Positions 1 through 15,200 of a DNA stretch of 64,000 bases are shown here, in pieces. The notes under the pieces were generated by a model. That model was given only the letters and a program-made list of their open reading frames with translations. It had not been told where the DNA came from and did no database searches. Made by a program: the position numbers and the translations under genes. Position 1 is the first letter of the stretch. Each line of letters opens with the position of its first letter. Where the stretch lies: positions 14,687,971 to 14,751,970 of the forward strand of contig OZ038321.1 in the NCBI GenBank assembly GCA_964035795.1, written 5' to 3'. This DNA is from Pterobdella sp. o SKG-2022 (Eukaryota > Annelida > Clitellata > Hirudinida > Piscicolidae).

Positions 1-2085
1 TGTAGGAAACTTCACGGAATGTTATGGTTAAAATTTAGTTTCAAATTCTTTCACTATTTTGAAAAATTGTTAATTCTGTTTACATTAGTTTAATTTAGAA
101 AAGAGTGATCCAGATCTTGAGAATAAAATTCAATTACTCATGAGTTTTCGATCAATCATCCATTCAAATTTGAATTAACTTTTGCATTTAAAAACCTTCC
201 TTTCATATATCTTTTTATTCTGGTATAACTATGAATTTTAGTTTTTCTATGTGATATTGAAAGGGCAGATACCTTTTCTTTTTTTGTTTTTCATTCATTT
301 TCAAAAGTTTATTCTTTTTAATGGAGTTTTTTTTGGAAGTTTTAAATTTTATGGAACAATTCAAATAAAACAAAACCTCTTGAAGGCAATAATCACAATT
401 CCTTTTTTGAAGTGACATAAAATGTTATTCGATTCACAAAAACTTTAATACAACATGAAAATTTCTCTTGAAATAATTTCTGTGAAGGCGTGTGAAACCA
501 ACCTTCAAAAAGTTTTGTGGCTGTGAAAACACCACCTGAAATATGATCAAAGATTCAGTAAGATTTTCTCCCAAAATAGAATTATAACCCATTTTTATCG
601 TTAAAAATTTTAATGATATTTTTCATTCAAAAATTTCAAACATGTTGGGAAAATGAAAAAAGAATAAATGTTTCAACCTGTTCTAAATTATTGCCGAGAG
701 TTCATAAATTTTAATGGCATAAAGAAAGGCCGATGATAAATAAGCTGGTGAAGACTGGATTTTGCTGTTATCAATTTGCAAAAAAATCAATTTTTTTAAA
801 TTTATTATTAAGAAAAAGTTATCTGTAAGAAATTCTAACATGAGTTTAAACTTTTAAGTGGTGGGATCTTGAGAATACGTTTAGTTGGCAAATATATTTC
901 ATGAAAGAAAGTCATTTCAAATAAAGTTAAGTAGCGAAAGGAGCTTTTTGAATAGCTGTATAAAATTCTTAAAAAATTATGGTACTTCTTTTTCATGGTA
1001 ATCAAATCACCCTCATGTATTCTTTTAATTGCTTAGTACGCTTCTTGAAGGCATGTGTTCCAACGACACTTCTTATCGCTTATGGTGTTTCACCACTTTC
1101 AACGTTAATTCAATTCCAAAATTATATATCTAAAAAGTGGTGATAAAAAAATTTATAAAAACTTATAAAAACGGCTTCAATCAACTCGAATTTCTCTCAA
1201 AGTTTGCCCAAGCTTTTGTCTATGCATAAAGTAAACATTATCGTTATTTTCAGAATTTTCTCTAATCTATAAGAATAATTACTGGGAAATCAATAATAAT
1301 GTTCTTAAAAATTCTACCCGGTCACTATTGATTGGAGACGGTATTGATTTGAAGTTTTCAAAGCCTTGCACTAAATGAATTTCAACAGCTCTAAGTTAAT
1401 TTCAAAATATTTCCACTTCAAGCAATAAATTGAATCCGGAAATTAAAGAACTTCAAGTACTGATGGCATGAATATTTAAACAATGTAATTTTGTATCCAA
1501 TTAAGTGTATTAAAAAAATAAAAATTAAATAATTAGATTTGTATAATTTTTTGTTCAATTTGTTAGTTTTACAAAATTGAAACGTTAATTTTGTAATTAA
1601 AACATTCATTTGAATTTAAGGGACTTTTTGTACGACGAAATGTTACTATTCATTTGCAGTTCAACAATCTACTTTTTTGTAACCGGATCTCAGTTCGACC
1701 ATCCATCTATTTTTGTGTAATTTATTCATTACATTTTTTTGAACCACTCGTGGTTTTTCAATTCATTTCTACTCCCATGTTCATCAATGTGATACTGCAA
1801 ACACTTGAAGGCTACTATCTTTCATTCTAAAATACAAAAACCATTTTGTTTGAGTTTATAGAGTTTGAGTTTCATATTTTAATCTAGTTTTTTATTAATC
1901 AACTGAGTTTTTGATGGTTAATTTTAATTTCCCTCAACTAAGCTGATAGGTCTCGGAAGTTGTTTGTACACGTCAGTTTCTGCAGAATCTCATATCTTAT
2001 TCCTTTAAACGCGTTTGTTCTAATTATTTTCTCCATGGCATAAATTTTTAAATATATTACAAGCAAATTAGTTTTAAAAGCAAAC
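1..2085. other. Intronic or intergenic AT-rich DNA left of the Ig gene
   Basis: More exons of the Ig gene on the minus strand should lie here or beyond the left edge. I found no convincing one. A short open stretch on the minus strand near 490-545 has plausible splice borders but no Ig cysteine. Confidence 0.3.
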
Positions 2086-3075
2086 TTTCTTCCAGACTGC
2101 AGTTGGTGTGGTGGTGAAGCCTTGAGGAACACAAGGGAGGGAGACAGATTGGTTGGCGTGGCGTTGATAGAGTGGGCGAGGGAAAGCAGAAAAATATATT
2201 GGGTCTGTATAAATTGTTTATATGTTCATAAATTGCGCTTCATAAGTAGAAGATTTATAGCACTGTTGAAATATACTCCATAGATTCTGAGAGCATTAAA
2301 TACATACTTCAATTGCATTTTTCAAGTAGGTAACTTATACTAATATAAAGTGTATCACATTTTTAGTAGTGCCATAAAGCATTATTCTGGTAGCATTGCA
2401 AACACATGTACCCCAATAAATACATGTAAATATTATATTTGCTAAATGACCTTTTTAAGCCTGGATTCATGGATATAAACGAATGTGCATGACTAGAAAA
2501 TCGTAAAAAACTGCATACTGGCCCAAACAATTTTTATTACCAAAACACTATGAGAAATTACCCGATACACTTTTCATTTCGTATTATTATTATTTATATC
2601 TAAATTTATTTAATAGTTGATTATATTCACCTCTAACAATAACGTTTATTTCAAGAGTGAACTCTTCCTGCTTGTCAGCAGAAGCTCTAATATATTGACA
2701 CCGATAGAGATCCTGGTCATTATATGATACGTTTTTAATTACAAGATCTCCATCCTTCATTATCTTATGCTTCTTCCCATTCAAACTCTTCGACTGCATA
2801 CTCCAATGCACTTGCTTGGGGTATTTTTTGGCATGAAATTTTGGAACCAACGATGATGTTTTACGGTTAGATGAAGAGTACAAATAATCGTTCTCTAATG
2901 ATTTTATGGTTGCTTGTAGGTTAGCTTGGCATTTTAATCGACCTTCAATACCTGACACTAAATATGCAGTAGTCATTCTCACTTGGTAGGCGTTGGAATT
3001 TTTGAGAGACCACGTTCTATTGTTGGTTAGAATAACAAGACAACATGATAAAATGAGCAGTGTCGTCAAGGGCAT
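2086..3075 (-). CDS. Immunoglobulin-domain secreted or membrane protein, 5' part (2 exons)
   Basis: Exons in transcript order are 3075-2631 and 2204-2086; donor GTGAAT at 2630, acceptor CAG before 2204, phase 1 junction. The product opens with a hydrophobic signal peptide (MPLTTLLILSCCLVIL). Ig domain 1 follows, with strand B Cys in GRLKCQA, a Trp in VHWSMQ and the strand F motif NDQDLYRCQY. The second exon starts a new Ig domain: a D-P-I-Y linker, then QSVSLPCVPQGF and the strand C Trp in TAVWKK. It ends at a GTTTGC donor in phase 0. Phase 1 introns between Ig modules are typical of cell-surface Ig proteins. The rest of domain 2 and any FN3, TM or GPI part must lie further left; I could not find those exons in 1-2085. 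The family (for example neural adhesion or receptor Ig protein) is not determined. Confidence 0.72.
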
Positions 3076-5949
3076 TTTGGTGTTTGTGGTGAGAAGTTTA
3101 TGTATGGAATGAGTTGGATATGTTGAAACTAACTAGAAATGTTTAATCCTTCTTTTAGATGTTCAGATGTCAAAGTTTATAGAGAGTAATTTTCAACTTT
3201 AAATTCTCCAATTCATTTTCAAATGTATTCAAGCCCAAACGAATATCTTGTTGTATCACACTCAACTGTAATTTACATTCAAGTTTAAAACTACTTTTAT
3301 TTTTAAATCCCACGTTTTATGCCTTCGTTAAGTGAATATACAATCTAGACTAAGCGAGGTTTTAGGCACTCAAACGAACAAAAAAGTGCTTTTACAGTTT
3401 GCCTTATCGCATCTTACACACGCTCTAAGTCGTGCATTTATATGCATTGCTTCGTCTATATATTTTGGTTCTTAACTTTATACACGTGATAGACACGGGG
3501 ATTCTTTTCGAGTTAAATTACTTTTATTTTTTGATGGGTTTCAGTTGGAAGTAATGTTTTATTTTGTTTAAAAAAAATTTTTTTTGAAGCTATTATTTTG
3601 AAAAATATGACTTTTGTAAAGTTTCATAACAATTACTGAATTTTTTCATAATTAATTCGAACTTTTAAAAATTTTCACAAGCTCTCATGAAAAAAAGAGC
3701 TATTTTGAAAGATGATTTTATAATATGCAGGAATCACAAAATCTATGACACGGCAGTTCTTAAGTGAAAACGTAGAAGTAAAAATATGAATAGGAGGTAA
3801 TATTTCCTGGAACTTTCTCAATCTTTATTGATGGATAGTTACAGTTTTGGGGATACGTGCCACTAAGCTGAAAAAAGACCGAAATTTTCGATGAAATATT
3901 CAAAAATTTGGTCAAAGTATTCACGAAAATTTTGAATTGAGAACATTTTTGCTTTACATTAAGTTATTATATTGCCCGAAACATTCATAAATGTCACTAA
4001 ATTTTTGGTAATAGTGCAATTAATGTTAGCACAATGTATGTTTGGAAAGTTTAAATATTTGGGCGTGGCTCAATGAACTTGTGGAAAACACTAGAAAATT
4101 TCGAAACTCATTGTGATTGGTATAAAAATGGAAAGAAATTCCATAGAAGAATAATGCAAAAATTGAAGGAAATAGTGGCAATGAAGGAGGCATTAAAAAG
4201 AAATAATGATGAAAAGATGTTCTCCTTTTGAGCACAAAGATTGTATCTCCACTAAATCCTTTATTAATTCCACAAAATTGCTTTTATTTCAGCTGTGATC
4301 AAAAATATATGCATAATTCAAATCTAGTTTTTAAGCAATAAAATTATTTATTTTGCTTTATGTCTTTTGTAACGTTTTATCTTATGCTAAATGACGTTTT
4401 GCTGAAACAATAGCATAAAACATTGTTTAAATATTTAAAAGAGAAGGTAAAAAGATTCACTAAGTCTAAACACCGTGAAAAAGTGAATTTGTGATTTTCA
4501 ACATTACAAGACATATTACCTCAAACTTTTCTTCACTTCCCTCATGAATTGTCGATTCGCTCTTGATTGATGGGGTGTTAACAACTATTAACGATAAAAT
4601 CATTTTTGCATGCTAAAATTCTCAAGATCATCTTCTTTATTGATATTTTTTAATGGAATCAACATTAATGATTTGAAGTTCACAAAACATGGCACATGTT
4701 AATCACGTAGTCTAACATCAACTGTGGCCTTAAAAAAATTATAATCTCGCCTCTTATTGTTAATATTTTTGTTAACTTTTAAATTATAGTCGTAAAAGAA
4801 GCTTTAAAAAATTATGAGTTTTTTCAAAAATGATTTTCGTTTATTGTTGACTTTTTTGATTGCATAAGACAGACTTAAACCATCGTAAAGCCCTTGTGAA
4901 AGCAAACATAGGCTTTCATCATTGCATGATTCATATGTAAAACATTGCTATAAAACATATTCATAAACGCAGAAAGAGGAAAGAGAATGAATAAGTTTAT
5001 ATGAATTATTTGTCTATGAAAACACATATGTGCAAAGGTCAACAATGACATGACATGATAAAGATGGTTGCATGGCTTGTTGTTCTCGTTCGAATAGGGC
5101 ATAGTGCTCTGTAAGCATAAAGACTTCAACATCTTCAATTTCTGGGTGAAAGTTAATTACTAGAAAAATATTAATTTTTCATTTAATAACGGTATAATAT
5201 TACTTAAAATATCTTAAATACATAATAGTCTTATTATGAATAATTTCATAATTAAAACATTATTAGTAGAAATAAAATTTGTTATAGTTAAAATGGCTAT
5301 TAAAAGTAGTAATAACGATATAACAATAATTGATATTATACTTGATAAAATCGATATTCTATGGAATGTTATTCAGGTTTTTTCTAACTTTTTTTTATAA
5401 AAATAAAATTTTTTCCGCTTAAATGCCATTCAGTTACAATGTTTTGCGAGTGATCTCCGTCAATTTTCGTAATTAATCATCGAAAATTTTTTAAATAGAA
5501 CTAGAAGTTTGAGAAGAAAAAGTGAAGCGCGAGAGATCTTGGTGGCAAAAAAGAAATTCAAAAAAAGATTAAAATAAGCAAGAATGTTTAAAAGAGGCAC
5601 ATTAGAACAATAAAAGGACCGTAACAACGTTATTTTGATAATAATACCCTCCCATTGATTGATAATAATAATAAAAATAAAAATAAAAATAAAAATACCA
5701 ATAAAAATGATAATAAAATAAATAATAACATTAAAAAACAACAACAATACACGCAACAACTGGTCCCAACGAGCTTTTGTGCACTGCAGCCCAGTGTTGT
5801 ACACTTCCACTAAACTCTGCAAGTGTACGTGCTTATATGTATGCATGTGTTTCTATATGTGTGAGTATTTGTGTGTGAGTTTTTATGTTACTTTATATGC
5901 AAAAAACAATTTTTGGATTTCTGTTTAGATGATTGTAGTGCAGGAATAT

Positions 5950-6250
5950 GTTAACAGCTGGATGGATGGATGAATGGATTGATGGATGGATGAATGAATG
6001 GATAAATGAATAATGAAAGATAAACTAATAAATAAAGTAGTAAAAAAATAGAAAAAGAGAGATAATTGGATGAATGGATGGTTAGGTGGATAATAAATGT
6101 ATGAATATTCAGAGAAATCAACAGACGCATATTTGGATGGTTGGATGAATGGTGGAAATAGTAGGGACTTGAACGGGCAAATAGATAGACGTGCAATGGT
6201 TGGATGAATAGATGTTAACTTAGACAGGCGGATGAATGGATAAATAAATG
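5950..6250. repeat. Degenerate GGAT/GAAT minisatellite
   Basis: Runs of GGAT, GAAT and GGATG variants recur over about 300 bp, densest at 5960-6010. The reading frames open on the minus strand here simply translate the repeat. Confidence 0.8.
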
Positions 6251-8339
6251 AATTTTTAAGCAACCAATATAAACTAGGAACACATCAATATAAGCATCGC
6301 TTGAGTGCGGACGCTAATTCATGTTTATATTTAATTAAAATTGAAGCTGTTTTTATAAGGATTAGCCTCGCCCATTTTTGTCTTGTATCATTGTTTCCCA
6401 TTGTCGATTAATTCCAAAAACAAAACTCGTCAAAAATTGCTTTTCTATAGTTGCTATAAATTTTGCAAATATACTCGAAGTATTTATAATAGGCTTTCAT
6501 TGTTTGACGACTAATAAAATTGCGAATAGAAGCTATAAGGGCTGAACGAATCAGTTCAAAATAAATCTTACCGTTCTAAAGTTATTTATATTCTACACAT
6601 GATTTTAATAAATATTTAATGCCATTCAATCCAAATTCAATTCTCCTATAGATTCGGTTCTAAAAACTAGAAAATATATTATTTTTTAAAAAGTTGAATT
6701 TTGAAAAATAATTTATAGAACTTTCAATACCTTTTAAAATATCTCTCACAAACGTGCCAGCTATTGATTGCGCAGTGAAAATCTTCGAATTTTTTGAATA
6801 TATTAAAATCCATTTTTTAAATTAAAAAGCTTTTTTGAAGATGATTTATAAAAGCTAAACTTAAATCCGATGTTTATGAGCTCCTATCGGCATTTTATTG
6901 AAGGAGTAATAGCGTGGGTTGCTTTCGAAAGCTGCTAGGAAGATTGTTTTATTGCCTTGTTTGTAACTAATAGAAACAACCACTAAGGACTTTTGCTGCC
7001 AAAAGCGAAAAAAAAATTTGACAGTAAAACATTTCTTTTTTTTTTCACAAATCATTAAAACATTATTTTTCTTATTCATCTATCGTTCCAAATGCTTTAT
7101 GTTACTATGAATAATGTATCGTTTGACAAATTTTCCTATGTATAACTGGAGCGAATTTTAGTATTTATAAAAGCATTTGATAGAAAGGGTTTAGGTATTT
7201 CCGTAAAAAACAAAATCTAATAAAATTTATGGCTACAAAAACATGAGTAAACATTCTTTTGTATGAATCTTTTAGTCTTTAAAATCTATTAAAAAAAACT
7301 TATGTATGTAACATAAGACATGATTTTAAAATGCTATTTCGTTTTATTAACTGAATTATTTTTCAGTAAAGAAATAAGCTCAAAAAACACAAAAAAGCAG
7401 ATATAAGAAAATACATTTTAAATAAATTTTGATAAAGTTTCCAAAGTATAGTAGAATACTCATCAAAAACTTCAAATTTTGAATTATTGAAATTATTTGC
7501 AAACTTGGGAAATACCTCTACACCACACCATCCCTAATCGCATAAAACAACATTTATCTGCTTTGTTTCGACATTATTAAAGCTGACAAAACTTTTATTC
7601 TTTCTGTTCAAATTTTCTTCTCTTGTTCTCGTCTATAACTTCGTTGAGCTGGACTTATTGACTTTTTAATGCAATGTTTAGTATGTCGAGGCTGTATATA
7701 AAAAATTAAGTAGTATTTATGAAAACTCAATGTTAAGGATTCAAAAAAGTAATTTGTACCTGAAAACCTAAAAATTTAGTTTTCTACCGCTTTGCATCTT
7801 ATTTATTTACTCATTTCCCTCGAAAAGAAAGGCAATTTATAAAAAAGTACATGTATTTCTTCATTGAAGCAAATTTAATAACATATATTTCTGCAATATT
7901 AATAGATATTTCAAAAAAAATTTATGAGAAAATCTTTGAATTAATTTAATTTTCGAACCACATCTCCCATGTATGAGACGTTTTTAAGAAATGCTGTTTC
8001 CATTCTCTTCTAGCGGGTAGGTTGCTAACAAGTGGTTTGACTAACCAATACATCATATGAAATTATAAAGCAATACATGAAGAAAACATAATCATGTGGA
8101 TAATGTTTAATTGCGGCATCTTCATGGTATGATCTAAAACATATCGAGGTAGGTTGTGTGAGGCGACTCATGAAACACTAGACTCATAATAGGAAAGTTT
8201 GCGGTTAAAAATCCACTTATAAGTAAAAAGGATGTTTGACCTTAAAATCCAGCTTTGTGAAATAGAAAAGTTTGAACTCAGTTAGTATAGTTAAAAAACC
8301 ATTTTGAAATTTACTAATAAAATATAATCGAAACAAACT

Positions 8340-8401
8340 CTTTTCGTAAGAGTATCTTATTTTATCACACACATGGTAATGTAAGATGCTCTTACGAAAA
8401 G
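8340..8401. repeat. Hairpin element, copy 1
   Basis: 27-nt arms (8340-8366 and 8375-8401) match at 23 positions around an 8-nt loop. The outer arm starts CTTTTCGTAAGAG. The same arm start occurs in the hairpin at 26630-26718, suggesting a small non-autonomous repeat family. Confidence 0.6.
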
Positions 8402-9292
8402 CTTCGTGTATTAAGTTTCTCAATAGATCTTAGTATTTGTTTCTATTATATTGATTTCTAGCTATTTTACGTTAACATTAATAATAAAAGTTTTTAAAAC
8501 AAAAAATTAAGGTTTTGTTTTATTTCAAAATTATAAAATGTGGCATGAAAGAACTATCATTTTAATAAATTTTTTTTGACTGAGTAATTGAAGTTTTGAT
8601 ATAAAAAGCGAGCAAAAACCAAACGAACAAAAAATACACAAAAAACAAATGGCTTGTATTAAGTTGGAATGGAACTAGTGGCTTTCAAGACAACATGCTT
8701 CTTCTATTCTTCTAATTCTCTTTTTTCTTGCACCAACAACCTTCATTTCTTCTATCATAACTCGGAAAAGTATTTTATTTAACCTTTTTATGTCAATTTT
8801 TATTCGATGTACCTTTCTACTTTCTTAAAATCCCTAAGCCATCGCTACTCTTTCCAAATGTAAGCCCTCAGGTTGGGGAAACGACTGTTTTAGTCACGAT
8901 GTTTGAATGCGCTAATTTAACATCACAACGCTTAAACTTTCTACCTTATAAAGCTGCTACTTTTTCGAAGATACAAATCTGAACACTATTGTCTTCAGTA
9001 ATGTTACATGTTATTTTTTCAAGATTTTTTCAAAAACTTGACACGTTTTTTACATTAGTCTGTTTTCAATGAACTAACTTTTTAGAAGGAGTTTGAACAT
9101 TTTAAAAGAAAATGCTGCGCTTAGCCTGATGATGAAGTTTGTTTCTCAACTGAACAGAAAAACAAAAAAAAATTTCCATAAAAGCATATATAAACTGGTT
9201 TAAAAAAAACCAAATTCTATAATTTAAAATGTTTTTCTAAAGACATAATTAGTATTCATGTTATTTGTTCTATGTTTAGATTATCACTCAAA

Positions 9293-12200
9293 ATGGCTTC
9301 CGAGGTGTCTAGTGCTGTTTTGAGTTCAGGCCCAAATCTATTAGTTGGATTAACATGTAACGTTCATCCTGTTGTTTTAATGATGATCATTGATTCTTAT
9401 GAAAGAAGAAACGAAGACAACAGACGTGTAATCGGCACACTTCTCGGTTGGCTCCTTATGGAACATTTATAATTTTTTTATATTATGAAAAAGTAAGTTC
9501 TATTTTGAAACAATGCATTTTATAAATATGAAACACAAATTTTTCAAGATTGTTGGTTTTAAAATATTTTTAATGATCTGAAGGTACCGTAGAAAAAGGC
9601 GTCGTAGAAATAAGTAATTGCTTCGCTGTTCCTCATGAAGAAAGCAAGGATGAGGTTGTTCTTAATTAAAAATATAATCAGCAGAATATCTTAGCCATAG
9701 GAGTTATAGGATTCAGCGTTATTATTCCATGGGTACTTTATAGATGAGAGAAGTTTGTAGTGGAGCCTTAAGCATAGTTTTTATTTTCAGTTTGAATTTC
9801 TTTTTATCTGACGCTGTTTGTTTTGCTTTCTACATTGATATTTAAACAGATTTTTTAAATGATCAAATCTTTATTTTTATGAAATAAATTTTAGGTTGCT
9901 TTTCACATAGAATACTCAAGAGAAGTGATTGATTTATATAGGAAAGTCAACCCCAATGAAGTTCTTGTGGGATGGTAAATTATTATACATGTTATCAATC
10001 AATACAATATTCTTAATATATGAATTAATCTTATCCTGGATAATAGAGTTTGCTTTTTTATACCATTTAACTGAAAATTTTTGGTAAAAATGAGTTAACT
10101 GAAAATTCCTCATATTCTTTTTGTCATAAAATAACATAAAAAATTTCTTTTACGTTTATAAAAATTCAGTTATTTTTAATTTTTCAATTTCTTTATTATA
10201 AAATACCCTGAAAGTAAATAGACTAATTTTTTTTATTGATCATATAAATTTAGAGCATTTATAATTCATATACCATAACATGTTTTAATATTTGTAAATA
10301 AATTATATATAGGAAGCTTAAAAATAGCTGTAAGGAAAGAATTTTATTCAATCCATAAATATAAAAATTTTAATAGTAAAAGTAAATAAAACTATTATTA
10401 TTTATCAAAGTATAACAATGATTTTTAACTCATCACTATAAATGTTTAAAAGTTCTGTTTTTGAATTCAAGTGGATTAACAAATCTTTATCACATGGATT
10501 ATCAAGGTCAACTAAAACTCAATGGCTTTCACCCCAATAACATGTCACTTATTTGATCTCAGGTACAGTACAGGCTCTGATGTGTTGGAACAGTCAATTC
10601 TTGTGCATGAGTATTATAAGGTATGTTATTTTATAGGAACATCCTAGATTTCAAACTTGAATTTTGTAAAAGAACTAAAAATTTATCAAAGATATTTTTA
10701 AAAAATTAAGATGTATTATATTATTAAAGCTAATTTTTTTCAATAATCTATTTGCACATTACAATGAATGTTAAACATCTTATGCCCTATTTCACTTTGT
10801 TCCATGATGCTCAAGTCTTCATGCATGAAACTTGAATATGTTGAATAATATAGAATGAAGATTTAAAGAAATTTCATTTTTTGATGTTTTTTGTGAAATA
10901 ATTTTTTTCAAAAGAGCAGTGTTGCACTTATAGATGAAACTAAATTTTACATCTTATTCAAATTCAATGATGAGTATGATTATAGTGGCATCAACTTCAG
11001 GAGTTTCTAGACCACTGAGTATTATGAACTTTGAATGCAATGTAATGTAATGTAAGTTTTCTTAGATATAACAATTTAAAAACAATTATGCAAGTATGAC
11101 TAAATAAACAAAACAGTTAACTAAGATTATATGAAAAAAAGGTCTGTTATTTGAAACAAAAGCAATCATAATAATACTTATATAAATGACATTGAGAAAA
11201 CTGAGTTGATTTTATGAATGTATAAAAATAATTAAATCTGTGATAATAAAAAAAAAATATTTATAGATGAAACTACAAATAAAATATTTTGAGCAATCAA
11301 ATGTTAATTTTAGACAAAATTTGAACAGCTTCAATATCTTCATCTTTTTTCTTCAATGGGCCTTCCACATCATCACAATTGAAACCAGAAATTGCTTATC
11401 TTTTTCTTCATTGTTACATTCTTTGATATTAATTAAATGATGATATTTTTTTTTAATCTTTTATAGAATTTTCATCCAAGTAATGCCAGCCTTTATACCC
11501 CCAAAACACCATGAAGTGTTTATCTTTGTAATTTTTGTTGTTGCATAAGATGAAATTGGTGATGTTCACAATTTATCTTCTTTCTATGGAAAGCAAAAAA
11601 TCCGAAATCATCCCAAAAGAAGTAGTTCTTGTATGTTATTGTACTAAGTTATCGAAGTTTGAAATAAAATTGCGAAATTATTTAAATAATAATATTTTGA
11701 CATTTTAAACTGAATTATGCAGTTTTTAAGTATAAAAATCGACTATTCGAGTCGCCATTATAACTTTGATAGGCCACCTTCTATATCTTATATAACTAAA
11801 CACTTTCAGCAAAGCTTTCAGCAAAAAATTCTTTTACGCACACTAAAACCAGGATTTAATTTGAAACCATTTTTTAGAATTAGTGTACGTTTTTCAGTCT
11901 AGCTTGTTTGAAACTAAATGAAAATGTGTTGCTAGCCATTGGAATATTATTGGCAGAATCTAATTAAATTATATAAAAATATGCATGATGTTATGTCAAT
12001 TTCATATGTAGTTTTAAATAATCACATAGAACATTACTGTCAAGTCTTATCTCACTTTCATGAACATATCAACTTAAAAACATAAGCCAAACACATTTTT
12101 TATTCAAACAACTTCCAAGGAGATTTTTATAAGATTACCTTACATTATCAAGCCTTGTGAAAGTTTCTCTTAAATAAAAAATCTCTATCCATAATTGTCT

Positions 12201-15200
12201 ATTCTACTTCATTTAAAAAATTTATGTTCCAATAATGTTCAATAACACTGGAATAATTTTGCAGTTTGTAAATAACCTTATAAAGAAACTAAAGTTTTGA
12301 AAAGCTTTCTTTTTTTTCATAAAAAGCACAACATCATAATGTTTTGTTCAATAAATTTTATGCAAACAAAATTTGAGGCAAATTCCATTGGCATGAGAAG
12401 TTTTTGTCCAAAATGGTTTTTTTTAAACTAATTTATTTGAATGTAAATTTTTGTTTAGTAATTCAAATATGACATTTTAAATGCTATCAGCTTGTATAGA
12501 AACTGATTATAACAATAAAAATTTGATGGTTGTATATGTTTTTGTAATTGTACAAAAAAGCTCAATACACTGAGCTTATCTTCAATAGTTTATATTATAT
12601 TCATATTCACATAAATACTGCTACTGCCATCATGATCATTTGATTAAACCTTCCCTTGAAGAGTGTATGTAAAAACCCAGTTCATCTGATTGTTGACACC
12701 ACATTGAAGACAGGCCATATGCCCATCAAAGCCTACGTCAGGTTGTGTTTTGATGGCTTTGATGTTGCTCTAAATTGGTTGAAACTTGTTTTCAGAGCTA
12801 AGTGTTTTATTATGTAAAAGTATATAATCAAGCAAGAAGGATGGTTGAAATTTCTTGGTGTTTAGTTATTAACTTTTTTCAATTATTCCTTTATTTTTGC
12901 TTAAGCAAATAGATTTTTAAAAAGAAATGATGTTTTGTTATTAATGTCAATTATGCGTATTAACGAGCTAATCATACAGAAATGCTTCAACACTGTGGTA
13001 ATTGATGAAATAAACTGCAGTGTTCCTCTGGGAGTGCCTGAAAAAACGCTTGGAACCATGTTCTCTCCTGTACCATTGAATCTTCTCTACAATGATAGTG
13101 AACGCACTGGACGTTAGATTATTATTCATATTAGCGGCATTATTGGTATTGAATATTATGATGTTATTTAGCGATTTCATCCTTTGAATACCAATATAAA
13201 AGAACCACGGAAAGACTTGCTATATTGTTATATTGTGAATTTAGGGTTTGTGTTTGTATTGAGTTTTTCAAATCTTTTATATTTTTTATCTACCTTCTAT
13301 AAGTTCCCTTTTAATATTTAAATATTTTTATATAGTATGTTACATCTTTCCTGAATGGAATCTAATTAAAATTTAAGACTGTGCATTAAATAACAACAAC
13401 CTGCATCAACATTTTTTTAAATTCCGGCACTGAATTACTTTCAAGTTTTATTTATTTTTTAATTTTTTTAGTTTTCCTAGATAAAACTAAATAATTTATT
13501 ATTCGAATAGTGTTCTCGTTTGAGTCTCTGTTAACAAGATAAATTCGTTTTTAGAAAGACAATGTATACTTTTCAATGTGCTACATAATCTCTATTTACA
13601 CAACTTTCTTACTTGATAAGTTTGCATTAAGAATTCGCCTGCATTAGAATGTAAATGTGCAAATCAACGTGAGTCTTTGACATATCGTCAAGTAGAATAA
13701 CGTATGTAAGTTAAATGTCAAAAATATTTTCCATTCATCTAAAGGTAGTGTCTAGACAACCTACCATAATTAGATTTTCTTAATACACACGTCATTATTT
13801 TATGTTTATTTCCATGCTGGCATGGTTTGGTCAGAATTCATGAAATCTAATATAACACAGTGGATGTAATGTTGGACCACAAGGAGCGTGGTAAAAAGGT
13901 TGCTCCTCTGAGTTCTGACATGCAACAAGTGACTGCCACTTGCCAGCAAGGTGGGGGTTGGTTTAATGATGGGCTCATAATGACATTTTTGATGACTGGT
14001 TGATTGATTGCTAAATGGTATTGTGGGTTTTAAGATAAGTGATAAAAATGTAGAAGAATGGATAATAAATGAAACTCACTAAATGCATATAAATATGGCT
14101 ATCTGCATTATGCAACCAATATCGCTAGTTTTAGTACTGAAAGCATTATAATCAATATGGCTTGAAAAATTGATGGCTTTCCTATATGGTGCGATGCCTT
14201 TGATAAATGATTCATCATGTTTCAGCCGTCAGCAGATTAGATGCTGTTATTGCTTATATTGAAGGCGTTTTGGAAGGAAAGGTATATGTTTTTGTTTTTA
14301 CATTTTAAAAATAGTTTCATATAAATGCATGGTCTTTTTGTTATTTTAAGTTTTCATGTCTTTAATATATAGTTTATCATTTGCTTATGAATTGTTTAAT
14401 GAGTTGTCTTACCGGATTAAACACGCCTCATTGCCTCAAATTGATTACCTCATCGAACAACGATGATAAACCTCCATTGATTGTGCAGAGATTTTTGCAG
14501 GCAATTCTTTTCAAGTGACATAAATATCTTGAAGTTTATTCAAGCATATACTAATATGACAAACCCGGATTTTTTTATTCAATTTAAAATATATTTTATT
14601 TGAGTATACTTATAACGTGACATTTTGGAAGTTTAAGTCAAATAGCTGAAATGCACAATAATTATCAGCATAATAATTTAGCGTTTTCATGCCTCTTACT
14701 TTCTGCTGAGAAAAATGTGCTAAACATAATGAAAGGTGTGTGATCTAGTGAAACAATCTTGAAACCTGAAATACAAGCGTTGGCTTCTAGTAATGCAGTT
14801 CTGATCCGAACAACCTCTTTAACGTCTATTCTATATCCAACAAACCAAAGTTTTTCGGGATTCTCAAATTTTGTTTTGACGGATGTAATAATTTTCACAT
14901 TATCGTTATTCATATTATATCATACTGCTGTGCGTGTTTAAAGTAGTCATAGTCGGCTGTTTATCTTTTCAACTCAACAAAGAAAGATATGCTGCTTTTA
15001 TCTTGTTTAAAAGTGAACTCTTACATTTGGTAAATTTTTCATACAACCACCAATCGAAACTAACGTACAATTCGGCATTCAAAATATCTTTGTACAATTT
15101 GCTTCACTGTTGTCAACTAGGAGCATTCGCCAAGCCAAATAACCATACCAGATTATCAATTTTTGGGTATTTTCTATTGGTGTACTGCCATGAAGGATAT

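Larger units (their letters stand above)
3076..9292. other. Gene-poor AT-rich DNA with simple repeats
   Basis: No coding signal is supported. The stretch holds a (AAT/AAAT)-type repeat around 5640-5740, a degenerate GGAT minisatellite at 5950-6250 and a hairpin element at 8340-8401. The promoter of the eIF3f gene presumably lies at its right end; no clear core promoter element was seen. Confidence 0.5.

Noticed and set aside
5460..5846. 128-codon minus-strand frame with long Ile/Phe runs
   Set aside because: Product of an AT-rich triplet repeat; the hydrophobic run follows from AAT/AAA repeats, with no splice or domain support.
5925..6263. Open minus-strand frames of 81-112 codons rich in Ser, His, Pro and Ile
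   Set aside because: They translate the GGAT/GAAT minisatellite; both overlapping frames are open for the same reason.
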